Below are positions 36,498-44,695 of a stretch of 64,000 nt of DNA, in pieces; positions within the stretch are counted from its first letter, which is position 1, and the number at the start of each line of letters is the position of its first letter. The notes below the pieces were generated by a model. That model did no database searches. It was not told the DNA's origin and saw only the letters and a list, made by a program, of their open reading frames with translations. Where the stretch lies: the NCBI GenBank assembly GCA_965199055.1, contig CBDAQR010000003.1, positions 2,604,001 through 2,668,000 on the forward strand, read 5' to 3'. Source of the stretch: CBDAQR01 sp965199055 (lineage in GTDB: Bacteria > Pseudomonadota > Gammaproteobacteria > Pseudomonadales > Halieaceae). The position numbers and the translations under genes were made by a program.

Positions 36498-37777
36498 AGC
36501 CTATTCTCCTTGCGTTGGTATTTGCGCTCGCGCAGTCCGCTGCGGCTACCACCCTGCAGGATCTTAAGAATCGGGATCAGCTGCGCCTGCGCAGCTGGAT
36601 TGAACCCAGCGAAAACATCAGCGTCGGCCAGGAGGTGAAGCTGGTTGTGGAGGTAGCTACTCGGCGCTGGTTTGCGGGCGGCACTCGCATTCGGCACCCG
36701 GAAGTACCCAACCTCGTTGTACTGCAACGCGACGGCTTCGCCACCAATCTCAGTCGTCAGGAAGAGGGCCAGACCTGGGTGGTGCAACAATGGCACCTGG
36801 AGTTCTATCCGCAGATCGAATCACGCTTCGAAATTCCGGCACTCAAGCTCGAATTGGCGGTCAACGACGCCCAAGCCGGCATCGTACGCGGTGAACTGCA
36901 GACCGAGCCCCAGTCCTTTGTTGCGAGCGTACCCGTGCTGATGCGTGAGGTGTCCAACTGGCTCGCCGCGCCAGCATTTTCAGTGGAGCAGCGCTTTGAC
37001 CGCGAGCTAACCGAGCTCGCACCGGGCGACGCCTTTACTCGCACCATTACCCTACGCGCTACTCAGTTAACCGCGATGATGCTCCCAGCCATCGACGCGG
37101 AGAATATTGCCGGCCTGACCGCCTACCCGGCGAACCCAACACTGGAAAGCCGCAGCAACCGCGGCGAAGCCACGGCCATCCGCACGCAAACGATTACTTA
37201 CGTAGTGGAACAATCCGGTCAGTATCAGTTACCGGCCCTCAACTTCCATTGGTGGGATACGCAAGCAGGCGCGGCCAAGCTCGCGAGTCTGGATAGCGTC
37301 ACGATCGATGCCGGTGAAAGTGCGGCCAGCGCCGCGGAGCCGCAGGCGAAAGCAGCCGAAACTCCGCTGAAATGGCTGCCGCTGCTGGCAGTACTGCCAT
37401 TAATCGCGCTGCTATGGTGGATACGGGGCCGGCCAGGACAGGTGGATCGATTGAAGCTGGCGCAGGCACTGCTGCGCCGGGGCCGCATAGAAGATGCTCT
37501 GCGGGAAATATACGGCTGGCTAAATCGGGAAAAGCCCAAGCCCGACTGGCTGAGCCTGCGCAGCGTCGCCAAGGCTGCAGACCCCGCCACCGAAACAGCG
37601 ATCGAAGCGCTGTTAGACAGCGCCTATTCGGGCAAAGACACCAACGCCACCACCGCGCTGGCGACTGGCGCCCTGCGCTCGAGGGAGCGCGGCTTAAGAC
37701 TGCGCTCGTTGCTGCGCCCTGTGGAAATTACGCTCAACCCCGGTAGTAGCGCTGCTTCACGAAAGGCGTCGCGGTAA
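36494..37777 (+). CDS. BatD-type periplasmic protein
   Basis: The chosen start is GTG 36494, which overlaps the previous stop and opens a signal peptide (LLALVFALAQSAAA). The product has 427 residues. Beta-sandwich repeats follow (EPSENISVGQEVKLVVEV; TELAPGDAFTRTITLRA; YVVEQSGQYQLPALNFHWW), then one membrane helix (LPLLAVLPLIALLWWI) and a cytosolic tail. It is the last gene of the MoxR-Bat operon and overlaps the convergent gcvT gene by 44 bases. Confidence 0.85.
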   Translation: MKPILLALVFALAQSAAATTLQDLKNRDQLRLRSWIEPSENISVGQEVKLVVEVATRRWFAGGTRIRHPEVPNLVVLQRDGFATNLSRQEEGQTWVVQQWHLEFYPQIESRFEIPALKLELAVNDAQAGIVRGELQTEPQSFVASVPVLMREVSNWLAAPAFSVEQRFDRELTELAPGDAFTRTITLRATQLTAMMLPAIDAENIAGLTAYPANPTLESRSNRGEATAIRTQTITYVVEQSGQYQLPALNFHWWDTQAGAAKLASLDSVTIDAGESAASAAEPQAKAAETPLKWLPLLAVLPLIALLWWIRGRPGQVDRLKLAQALLRRGRIEDALREIYGWLNREKPKPDWLSLRSVAKAADPATETAIEALLDSAYSGKDTNATTALATGALRSRERGLRLRSLLRPVEITLNPGSSAASRKASR

Positions 37778-38837
37778 CTTCAACCGGCACCGGCTTACCG
37801 CGAACATCGACATTCAGCTTCGTGCCGATCTCACGATAGCCGGCATCGATAGTTGCCATCGCGATGGGAGCGCCAACGCTGGCACCAAAGCAGGCGGAGG
37901 TGACCGTTCCAATCTCACGACCGCTTTCGTCGAGTACAGTTTGCCCTTCGCGCACCGGGCGCTTGCCGTTTACCCGCAAACCCACCCGGCGCCGATCAGG
38001 ACCCGTGCCCTGCTGAGCAAAAATAAGCTCTGCGCCGGGAAAGCCTCCCGCTCGTTCCCCGTCACTGCGGCGCGCTTTCGATATGGACCACATCAATCCC
38101 GCTTCGACCGGCGTCGTACTGGTATCGAGCTCGTGTCCGTATAGACACAGGCCGGCCTCCAATCGGAGCGAATCGCGCGCGCCCAGTCCAATCGCTTCTA
38201 CTTTTTCGCTGGCGAGCAAGATCCGCGCTACTTTTTCTGCGATGGCAGCAGACAGTGAGATTTCAAATCCGTCCTCGCCCGTGTAACCGGAGCAAGTGAC
38301 ATAGACCGGTTCACCCTCCAGTTCTGCAGAGCAACCGTGCATAAAGGTCAGTGCTGCCGCAGCGGGCACCAACTCAGACATCACTTCGCGCGCCGCCGGG
38401 CCCTGCAACGCCAGCAGCGCCCTATCGGGCATCACTTCAATTTCGAAACCGTCCAGGTGAGCTTGCAAGTGAGCGATATCCTGCTCCTTGCAAGCGGCAT
38501 TCACGACGAGGAACAGTTCATCTTCTGCCCAGCGGGTGATAATCAAATCGTCCAACACGCCGCCCTGGTCATTGGTGAATAAACCATAGACTTGCGAGTG
38601 CGGCTTCAGCCCTTCGACGTCCACCGGCACCAGACCCTCGAGCGCCGCAGCCACTCCAGCGCCGCGCAAAACCACCTGGCCCATATGAGAGACATCGAAC
38701 AGGCCCGCCGCTTCACGCGTGTGTTTATGTTCGGCGAGAATGCCTGCTGGGTACTGTACCGGCATGTCATAACCCGCAAAGGGCACCATACGTGCACCCA
38801 ATTCCCGGTGAAGTGCATCCAGTGGAGTTTTCAACAT
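37734..38837 (-). CDS. gcvT: Glycine cleavage system T protein (aminomethyltransferase)
   Basis: A 367-residue tetrahydrofolate-dependent aminomethyltransferase that takes the aminomethyl group from lipoylated H protein. Diagnostic segments are PVQYPAGILAEHKHTREAAGLFDVSHMGQ near residues 25-53, CSGYTGEDGFEISL, and GLGARDSLRLEAGLCLYGHELD. Length matches E. coli GcvT. No gcvH or gcvP gene is adjacent; they must lie elsewhere. No glycine-riboswitch-like leader is visible. It shares a 76-bp divergent region with the shikimate-kinase-like gene. Confidence 0.94.
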   Translation of the reverse strand: MLKTPLDALHRELGARMVPFAGYDMPVQYPAGILAEHKHTREAAGLFDVSHMGQVVLRGAGVAAALEGLVPVDVEGLKPHSQVYGLFTNDQGGVLDDLIITRWAEDELFLVVNAACKEQDIAHLQAHLDGFEIEVMPDRALLALQGPAAREVMSELVPAAAALTFMHGCSAELEGEPVYVTCSGYTGEDGFEISLSAAIAEKVARILLASEKVEAIGLGARDSLRLEAGLCLYGHELDTSTTPVEAGLMWSISKARRSDGERAGGFPGAELIFAQQGTGPDRRRVGLRVNGKRPVREGQTVLDESGREIGTVTSACFGASVGAPIAMATIDAGYREIGTKLNVDVRGKPVPVEVTATPFVKQRYYRG

Positions 38838-38901
38838 AGTTCTGGTCCCTCGAGGTGATGCGACACTCTAGCGATACCGCATCAGAGCCGCAAGCCGGTG
38901 C

Positions 38902-38907
38902 TACAAT
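38902..38907 (+). promoter_or_regulatory. Extended -10 box six bases before the kinase ATG
   Basis: TACAAT, preceded by TGC (extended -10), ends six bases before ATG 38914, and no Shine-Dalgarno sequence fits between them. Transcription would start at or very near the A of ATG, predicting a leaderless mRNA. Confidence 0.45.
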
Positions 38908-38913
38908 GCGCAC

Positions 38914-39417
38914 ATGCTGCCTTCTACCATCAGCCTCATCGGGATGCCCGGCGCTGGCAAGAGCACCGTCGGCGTCTTGCTGGCCAAACTCATCGGCTAC
39001 AACTTCCTGGACTCGGATCTGGTGATACAGGTTCGAAACGATGCCACCCTGCAGCAGATTCTGGACCGAGAGGGTCACGAAAGGCTGCGCCAGCTCGAAG
39101 AAGATGTGCTGATGGATATTCCCCTGCAACATACTTTACTCGCGACTGGCGGCAGTGCGGTGTATAGCGCTTCCAGCATGGAGAGACTCGCCGCAGCAGG
39201 CCCTGTGGTTTTCCTGGATGTTCCGCTTGCAGCACTTTCCCAGCGGGTGGACAACGAAGCCGATCGTGGCATCGCCCGTCCGCCCGGGCAGAGCTTTGCC
39301 GACGTCTTCATGGAACGGCAACCACTCTATGAGCGCTACGCCACTGTTCGAATTGACGGCAGCCTCGGCTCAGCGGAAAGCATCGCCCGCGCGATCGCCG
39401 AGCGTCTCGATATCTGA
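38914..39417 (+). CDS. Shikimate kinase family protein (paralogue type)
   Basis: A 167-residue P-loop kinase. The Walker A motif is GMPGAGKST (residues 10-18), then the acidic pair in LDSDLVIQ, EGHERLRQLEEDVL, and ATGGSAVY where classical AroK has GGG. The lid region is RGIARPPGQSFADVFMERQPLYERY. These features place it in the group of AroK-like paralogues found in Pseudomonas and marine relatives, so a role in shikimate phosphorylation is likely but not certain. The start appears leaderless. The 3' end overlaps the convergent cyclase gene by 48 bases. Confidence 0.78.
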   Translation: MLPSTISLIGMPGAGKSTVGVLLAKLIGYNFLDSDLVIQVRNDATLQQILDREGHERLRQLEEDVLMDIPLQHTLLATGGSAVYSASSMERLAAAGPVVFLDVPLAALSQRVDNEADRGIARPPGQSFADVFMERQPLYERYATVRIDGSLGSAESIARAIAERLDI

Positions 39418-40629
39418 CACCTGCGCGAAAAGCTGGCAGGTGTTTAGGGCACCGCAGCCGCGCAGTTCAAGCCTTACCGAGGGACTGAAGAGAAACGCCT
39501 GACCACAGCGACGTCGAAACCGCTCTGACACCAGGATGCGCCCCGGTGATGCTGCGACCTGCAGACGACTCGCGGTATTGACGGTGTCTCCCCAAACATC
39601 AAACTGCGGTCGCCTCACGCCGATTACGCCCGCCAACATGGGGCCACTGTGAATTCCGATACGCAGGTTTAGGCGCACGCCCGAGTGCTGTTCCAGTTCC
39701 CGGCAGGCCTGCAATTGGGCCAGTGCCATCGCCGCAATCCTGTCCTGCTGCCCTTTCGCATAGCTGGTGACGCCGCCGACGGCCATGTAGGCATCGCCCA
39801 ATGTTTTTATTTTCTCAACACCATGGGCGCCCACCAGATCATCAAAGCGAGCGAACAACTGATTTAAAAGGCCAGTGACCTGGCTCGGGGTAAGACGCCG
39901 AGCCAAGCGGGTAAACCCTACCAAGTCAGTGAAGATGATTGTGGCCTCTCTGACCTCTCGTGCCAGCATACGCCCGGGTTGTTGCTTAAGCTGCTCAGCA
40001 ATCGGGCGCGGCAAGGCGTCGAATAGCACTGCGTCGCTGCGCTGCTGCGCAGCATACGCCGCGCGCGCCAGTCGATTCATGGTCGCCATTACCATAGCCG
40101 CCAACAGGTTCGCAGGCAGCAGGAAGCTCGCGGATAGCCACGCAACATGGGTTCCTACCTCAGCCGCAACCACGAGCGCAGCGACCAGAAAAGCCACTCC
40201 ATTGATAACAGACAACCAGAAACGGCTGGGGGAGAAAACATAACTACCGACGACCAATAGTGCACTCGCCCCAACGTCAGCTCCGCCACGAGCCAGCAAT
40301 ATCCATGCATAGCAGGGTGCAATAAACAATAACGCCAAACACCCCACCCTATCTCGGCCGAGGAAATCTCTGCAACGAGGTAGCCACCAAAGCGCGGCAC
40401 CCGCCGCCCCGGCAATCAGCAATCGCGGCACCAATACGCACAGAGGCTGCGCCGGCACCAGCAGGAGTGCGTCGAGCGGTGCGTAGGCCGCAAAAAACAG
40501 CAGTGCAAACACCCAGATTCGTCTGATCTGGCGCTGCTCCTGCACTGCGCAGGACTCCCGATACTCCGATTCGGTCTCGCGCACTAAAAACTCACCGCTC
40601 ACTGGGTCGGTCTGCCAACGTTGCCGCAT
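39370..40629 (-). CDS. Membrane class III adenylate cyclase
   Basis: A 419-residue protein with a cytosolic N-terminus, six membrane helices (residues 35-190) and a C-terminal class III cyclase domain. The two metal-binding aspartates are in IIFTDLVGFT and KTLGDAYMAVGG. The purine-selecting pair is Lys (EKIKTLGD) and Asp (QFDVWGDTVNTASR), which favours ATP over GTP. The transition-state Arg/Asn are present in NTASRLQ. The domain layout (6TM-cyclase) resembles membrane cyclases of environmental proteobacteria. The membrane part may sense an unknown signal. Confidence 0.88.
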   Translation of the reverse strand: MRQRWQTDPVSGEFLVRETESEYRESCAVQEQRQIRRIWVFALLFFAAYAPLDALLLVPAQPLCVLVPRLLIAGAAGAALWWLPRCRDFLGRDRVGCLALLFIAPCYAWILLARGGADVGASALLVVGSYVFSPSRFWLSVINGVAFLVAALVVAAEVGTHVAWLSASFLLPANLLAAMVMATMNRLARAAYAAQQRSDAVLFDALPRPIAEQLKQQPGRMLAREVREATIIFTDLVGFTRLARRLTPSQVTGLLNQLFARFDDLVGAHGVEKIKTLGDAYMAVGGVTSYAKGQQDRIAAMALAQLQACRELEQHSGVRLNLRIGIHSGPMLAGVIGVRRPQFDVWGDTVNTASRLQVAASPGRILVSERFRRRCGQAFLFSPSVRLELRGCGALNTCQLFAQVSDIETLGDRAGDAFR

Positions 40630-40806
40630 AAAACTCCCTTCCTTGGGTTGTCTTCAGCAGCCTAGCGCAAGCATGGCTCGTCTGTCGGACACGTACCGGA
40701 CATGTCAGTTGCTCACAGGTCGGCTAAGCCAGCCGCCGCGAGCCATCATAAGTGCTTGATTTGATTAGCAATCGCTAACTGGCATCGTTCTTGCTCTCTG
40801 TGTATT

Positions 40807-40924
40807 GGGGAGAGCCTCACCGGCTCGGGGTAACGCAGCAGGTACCACAGGGAGGTGGGCCAGTGGGTCGAACGGACGCGACTACAACCTCGGTGCAGGG
40901 AAGCAATCCGGTGAGCTCTCGCCC
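40807..40924 (+). ncRNA. Candidate structured RNA or 5' leader element, unassigned
   Basis: In the 438-bp gap between the cyclase and the PA3496-family gene, 40807-40823 and 40908-40924 form a 16-bp closing helix (GGG, GAGAGC and TCACCGG blocks) with one single-base bulge on each side. Within the 84-nt interior, CCAC/GTGG (40845-40848 with 40855-40858) and GTCG/CGAC (40867-40870 with 40879-40882) form smaller hairpins. I could not match it to TPP, cobalamin, glycine, SAM, 6S, SRP or RNase P patterns. It could be a riboswitch-like leader of the downstream gene or an independent small RNA; strand is inferred from the downstream gene. Confidence 0.45.
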
Positions 40925-40952
40925 TCTACATTCTCACCAGAAGGTCAGCCGC

Positions 40953-40971
40953 TATTTCGATAAATTATTTT
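40953..40971. repeat. AT-rich inverted repeat
   Basis: CGATAAA and TTTATCG flank a five-base AT loop about 30 bases after the structured region. It may be an operator or a weak hairpin; no U-tract makes it a clear terminator. Confidence 0.3.
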
Positions 40972-41067
40972 TATCGTTACGCCAACAAAATTTTGATTTA
41001 CTCCAGCGTCGGCACTAGGTGATATTGCCCGTGAGCGTCATGCAAGCCTACGCTCCGGAGATGAGTC

Positions 41068-41286
41068 ATGGGACAACGCACTAGTGAGCCCAACCTGACC
41101 GACAGCATCGACGAGTTTTTCGAACCGATGCTGGGTGATGCCATCGACGAACCGATCGACGAAGAGCCGAAAGTACTCGGCAAGAATCGACTGGCAGAAC
41201 TGCGCCGCCGCGCCGAGGAACGCCTCGAAGCCAAGCGCATGCGGGAAGAGCTGGACTACCTGGACCTGGACTGGGAGGACGCCTAA
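41068..41286 (+). CDS. PA3496-family small putative envelope-integrity protein
   Basis: A 72-residue, highly charged, soluble protein. An acidic first half (DSIDEFFEPMLGDAIDEPIDEE) precedes a basic/acidic alternating helix (RLAELRRRAEERLEAKRMREELDYL) that probably forms a coiled coil, and the end is acidic (DLDWEDA). It resembles the PA3496 family of pseudomonads, named for a putative role in envelope integrity. ATG 41068 has CCGGAG at 41055-41060; an overlapping ATG at 41061 is out of frame. It has a long 5' region with a candidate structured RNA. Confidence 0.75.
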   Translation: MGQRTSEPNLTDSIDEFFEPMLGDAIDEPIDEEPKVLGKNRLAELRRRAEERLEAKRMREELDYLDLDWEDA

Positions 41287-41393
41287 GCCCCACGGCATGG
41301 CGCCAGACCACCGACCGAGCGGGCACCACCGGTGTCAGCAGGATGAGCATCCCTTAAAATCTTATGCCCAGCACGGCCAATGCTTGCACAGGG

Positions 41394-42236
41394 CTATATC
41401 TCCAAACCGTCGAACTCATTGAGCACAGCCTCGATCAGCGCCAGCCGATCGGAGTTACTGCGGTAAGCGGCGTGCAACGCGCGGCTGTACTCCGGGGCAT
41501 CACCAACCCGGTGCAATTTGCTACGAAAACCGCGTACCAGGGTTGGCGGCAAATACGCTGCACCGCCATTGTCCACTATGAACTGGGCCGCAGATTCGCC
41601 CAGGTTGGTTCGCAATACCGGAACCACGGATTCGCCAAAACGCTTGGCGTGGAAGCGTGCAAAGGCACTACCCCAATCGACATAGACGTCTCCCTCCGTC
41701 AGCGCAGACTCGGCATCGACCCCCTTACACGCGCTATAGAGTGACAGATTGAGCTCACCGACGGGACGCAGCTTAAACTCCGGCAGGTTGGGCGGGTCAT
41801 AGGAAATAGCGATATCGAGCGTACGATCGAGCAGCATTTTAACTGCGGCATCCGGCATGTGACCCTCGGTGCGCAGGGTGACTTCCGGCATGCGTTAATG
41901 CAGCTGCTGCAGGCGCGCCTGCAAGGCCTTGTTCCATAGTCCAGACCGCACCCCGATGTGTATCTGGCTACTTTGGCCGGTATCCAGCGCCAAATCCTGG
42001 CGCGCGCGAGACCAGGCCAGCAACACAGTCTGCGCATGAGACACCAGTCGTTCGCCTTCGCTGGTGAGCTGAATATTATTGCGACTGCGCACAAACAGCC
42101 GTACACCCAGCATGTCCTCCAACTGGCGAATGCGCGCGCTAACGGCCGCCTGGGTCAGATAAAGATTATCTGCGGCCTTGCCAAAATGCCGAGTTTTGCG
42201 CACTTCGAGAAAGGTCTTCAGAAGTTCGATATCCAG
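41394..42236 (-). pseudogene. hdfR: HdfR-type LysR regulator with TAA and non-ATG start
   Basis: The predicted protein (about 280 aa) closely follows HdfR. The N-terminal helix-turn-helix reads ELLKTFLEVRKTRHFGKAAD and YLTQAAVSARIRQLEDMLG, followed by RSRNNIQLTSEGE. At 41895-41897 an in-frame TAA interrupts the ligand-binding domain after ARLQQLH; the frame then resumes RMPEVTLRTEGHMPDAAVKM to a TAG stop at 41394. Glu to stop is the simplest change. The expected initiator Met is CTG (42236-42234), preceded eight bases earlier by a perfect GGAGG, so the start codon may also be altered. It is either decaying or mis-sequenced. It is divergent from a small membrane protein. Confidence 0.8.
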
Positions 42237-42383
42237 AGCTGAGGCCTCCAGCGTGTTTACCGAGTTGCCACAGACGACAGCGGCCACTCTTTTTGTGACA
42301 ACAGTCACATTGTAGACCACGACCGATGGCAATCTAGCGTCCAGCTGCAAGACTATTGCAGTGTGGTAACGACCGGCAGAGCC

Positions 42384-42710
42384 ATGAAATCGACGCTGAT
42401 ATCCCTTCCCTGCTCCCTGATACTATCCGTGTTCGTGGTGCGAGTAACGGTAATGACCCTGGGCATGACGGTGCCTCTGGAACTACTCACTGCCGCCGTT
42501 CTCCTCTGTACTGTGCTTTTGTTCAAACGCAGCCTGCTGGAGCTGGGCCTGATAGTGGCTTTGACAGGAATGGCACAATTGAATGTGGCTGGGGCTGCAG
42601 TGATTACTGTGAACCCAGACATTATGCTTGCCCTGCTGCTAACGGCGATCGTATTGCCCACGACCTTGAGAACCATGGGCATGGAAGTGGAGTTCGGTCG
42701 CAGCTACTAA
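42384..42710 (+). CDS. Small hypothetical membrane protein
   Basis: ATG 42384 opens a 108-residue, strongly hydrophobic protein with about three to four membrane helices (TLISLPCSLILSVFVV; LELLTAAVLLCTVLLF; LELGLIVALTGMAQLNVAG; IMLALLLTAIVLP). It is divergent from the hdfR-like gene across about 150 bp, the usual arrangement of a LysR regulator and its target. I do not recognise the family. Confidence 0.6.
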   Translation: MKSTLISLPCSLILSVFVVRVTVMTLGMTVPLELLTAAVLLCTVLLFKRSLLELGLIVALTGMAQLNVAGAAVITVNPDIMLALLLTAIVLPTTLRTMGMEVEFGRSY

Positions 42711-42774
42711 GGCAGCGTAGTAAATGCCCGGGGGATGCTATACATTGACCGTGTTACCCCGGCGGAGCTAAGCA

Positions 42775-44691
42775 TTGAAACGACCGGTCTGGCTGTTCAG
42801 CATGGACTCGGAGAATTTTTCAGCACCACCCACTACCACTGCTGCCCTGCTTTCCTACTACCGCGCCTATGGCGCCAGGCAAGCAGATACCGACGTAGAA
42901 TTGGTGCACTTTCGAGACGGCGATCATATAGAGCAGTGGCTGCAAAGCTGGCGGTCCACCCTAAGGCCGCGCGCTGCTAAAGCGTTAGAGCTGGGGCTCG
43001 AGCCCATCATCGGGTTTAGCTTCTACACCTGGAACACCGCAGAATTCTTGCACCTGTTACAGCGACTGAAAAGCGAGCTGCCCGGCCTGCTCGCGGTGGC
43101 CGGCGGCCCACATGTGCAGCAGGCCAGCGACTTTTTAGGGCATGACCCCATCGATGTGATAGTCCTCGGCGAGGGTGAGGAGACCTTTTGCGAGTTACTG
43201 GACGCGGCCCCGGGAGCTGACTGGTCTGCTATTCAGGGTCTCGCTTACCTGCAAAATGACAGACTGATAGAAACCCCAGAGCGGCCTCGCTGCAAAGACC
43301 TGGAACGGTTTCCCTCCCCCCTGGACGTGATTGAGTTGACCGGACCTGAGGGCGAGCCGCTGTACGAATCCATATCCTATGAAACCAGTCGCGGCTGCCC
43401 GTTTCGCTGCGCTTTCTGCGAATGGGGTACGGGCGCTATAGGCGGCAAGATGTACCAATGGCCTCTGGAGCGGATCCAACGCGATTGGGAAAAAATTGCG
43501 GCGGCGGGCATTCGCGATCTGTGGCTGGCCGACTCCAATTTCGGGGCGCTCAAGCAGGATTTGGACAAGGCCCGCATTATCGTCGAGCTAAAGGATAAGA
43601 CCGGCCTGCCCACCTCCTTCGCCACGTCATGGTCGAAAAAGCACAGCCGCCAGGTCCAGGAGATCGCGCTGCTGTTAGACCGCCACCAGTTGCTACCGCA
43701 TTACCAGCTGGCACTGCAGACCCTGACACCGGAGGCTTTGCGGCTCAGCAACCGCTCCAATATGAGCTCTAACCAATACGAGCCTATAGCCAAGCACATG
43801 TCGGAGCAGGGCGTGCCCATCGCAGCCGAACTCATCTGGGGATTGCCGGGCGATAATCTGCCGGACTTTGAGCGCAATCTCGACCAGTTGTTGGCAACCT
43901 TCCCGAACATCAATATCTTTGGCTATACCCTGTTACCCGGAACCGAGTTTTATGAGCGGCGCGAGGAATATCAGATAGAGGCGATTCCGGTGGCGGGCTA
44001 TGGCAAAGCAAAGGGCGAGTATGTGGTTGGCTGCCACAGTTTCGACCGCGATCAGGGGGAAGAGGGGTACTTCCTGATCAGTGCCCATATCCTCATGATT
44101 CACGGGCATATCATGCCCCTAACCACCCGTTTTCTCGCCCTGAGCGGCGGTGTACCGGTATCGCCGCTATTGCGAACCGCGCTGCGCGCACTCATTACCG
44201 GCTTTGGCGGGGAGGTCGAAGGCTTCGACCAATCCAGCCGCATGGGCATCTACGAGACACGCAATCAGCTTTATCTGCACGCGCTGTCTCAACCGCAGCG
44301 CTGCTTTCAGTATATCCGCGACGCTGTAAACCAGTGGCTCACGGAACACGGCGCTAGCGACAAACTGCACCAGCAAGTGAGCGCCCTGCTGGAGCTCGAC
44401 GCCTCGTTATGCCCACGCACCGGCGTGGAGACTCTGGAGCACAAGATGTTGAGCTTCGATGCCATCGCACTCGAGGCCAGCCTGGCCACCATGGAGTTAC
44501 CTGATGACGCATGCTTCAACAGTGGACATTATGCGGTCGAGATACATCAGCCAGGGGGTGTCGGCGAAATACTTCTGGACGCCGATGGCGGCAGCTGGAT
44601 TAAGGGGAAATTGTCTCCCGCGCCCAACAGTCAGGTGCACACGGAAGCAAGTACCAACCCGCAAGAGATTGTGGCGGTCGCGCTGGCTTAA
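42775..44691 (+). CDS. B12-binding radical SAM protein, orphan
   Basis: A 638-residue cobalamin-dependent (class B-like) radical SAM enzyme. The N-terminal B12-binding domain (residues 20-150) includes VAGGPHVQQASDFLGHDPIDVIVLGEGEETFCELL. The cluster-binding motif is C208-x3-C212-x2-C215 in RGCPFRCAFCEWG, followed by AGIRDLWLADSNFGAL and the barrel segment AAELIWGLPGDNLPDFERNLDQLL. A large C-terminal extension (residues 430-638) has no recognised fold. It starts with TTG 42775, supported by GGCGGAG at 42761-42767. Such enzymes methylate unreactive carbons or phosphorus or modify peptides, but no precursor or pathway genes are adjacent, so the substrate is unknown. Confidence 0.85.
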   Translation: MKRPVWLFSMDSENFSAPPTTTAALLSYYRAYGARQADTDVELVHFRDGDHIEQWLQSWRSTLRPRAAKALELGLEPIIGFSFYTWNTAEFLHLLQRLKSELPGLLAVAGGPHVQQASDFLGHDPIDVIVLGEGEETFCELLDAAPGADWSAIQGLAYLQNDRLIETPERPRCKDLERFPSPLDVIELTGPEGEPLYESISYETSRGCPFRCAFCEWGTGAIGGKMYQWPLERIQRDWEKIAAAGIRDLWLADSNFGALKQDLDKARIIVELKDKTGLPTSFATSWSKKHSRQVQEIALLLDRHQLLPHYQLALQTLTPEALRLSNRSNMSSNQYEPIAKHMSEQGVPIAAELIWGLPGDNLPDFERNLDQLLATFPNINIFGYTLLPGTEFYERREEYQIEAIPVAGYGKAKGEYVVGCHSFDRDQGEEGYFLISAHILMIHGHIMPLTTRFLALSGGVPVSPLLRTALRALITGFGGEVEGFDQSSRMGIYETRNQLYLHALSQPQRCFQYIRDAVNQWLTEHGASDKLHQQVSALLELDASLCPRTGVETLEHKMLSFDAIALEASLATMELPDDACFNSGHYAVEIHQPGGVGEILLDADGGSWIKGKLSPAPNSQVHTEASTNPQEIVAVALA

Positions 44692-44695
44692 GAGC

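Noticed and set aside
38838..38913. Glycine riboswitch upstream of gcvT
   Set aside because: The divergent gap is only 76 bases and lacks the tandem-aptamer pattern.
40807..40924. Cobalamin, glycine, SAM, TPP, SRP or 6S RNA identity for the structured region
   Set aside because: The conserved core strings of these classes are not found in the right order on either strand; kept only as an unassigned candidate.
14360..42236. Stop-codon reassignment as an explanation of the in-frame TAG and TAA
   Set aside because: The two internal stops differ (TAG and TAA), and both codons serve as normal terminators of neighbouring genes, so local mutation or error is simpler.
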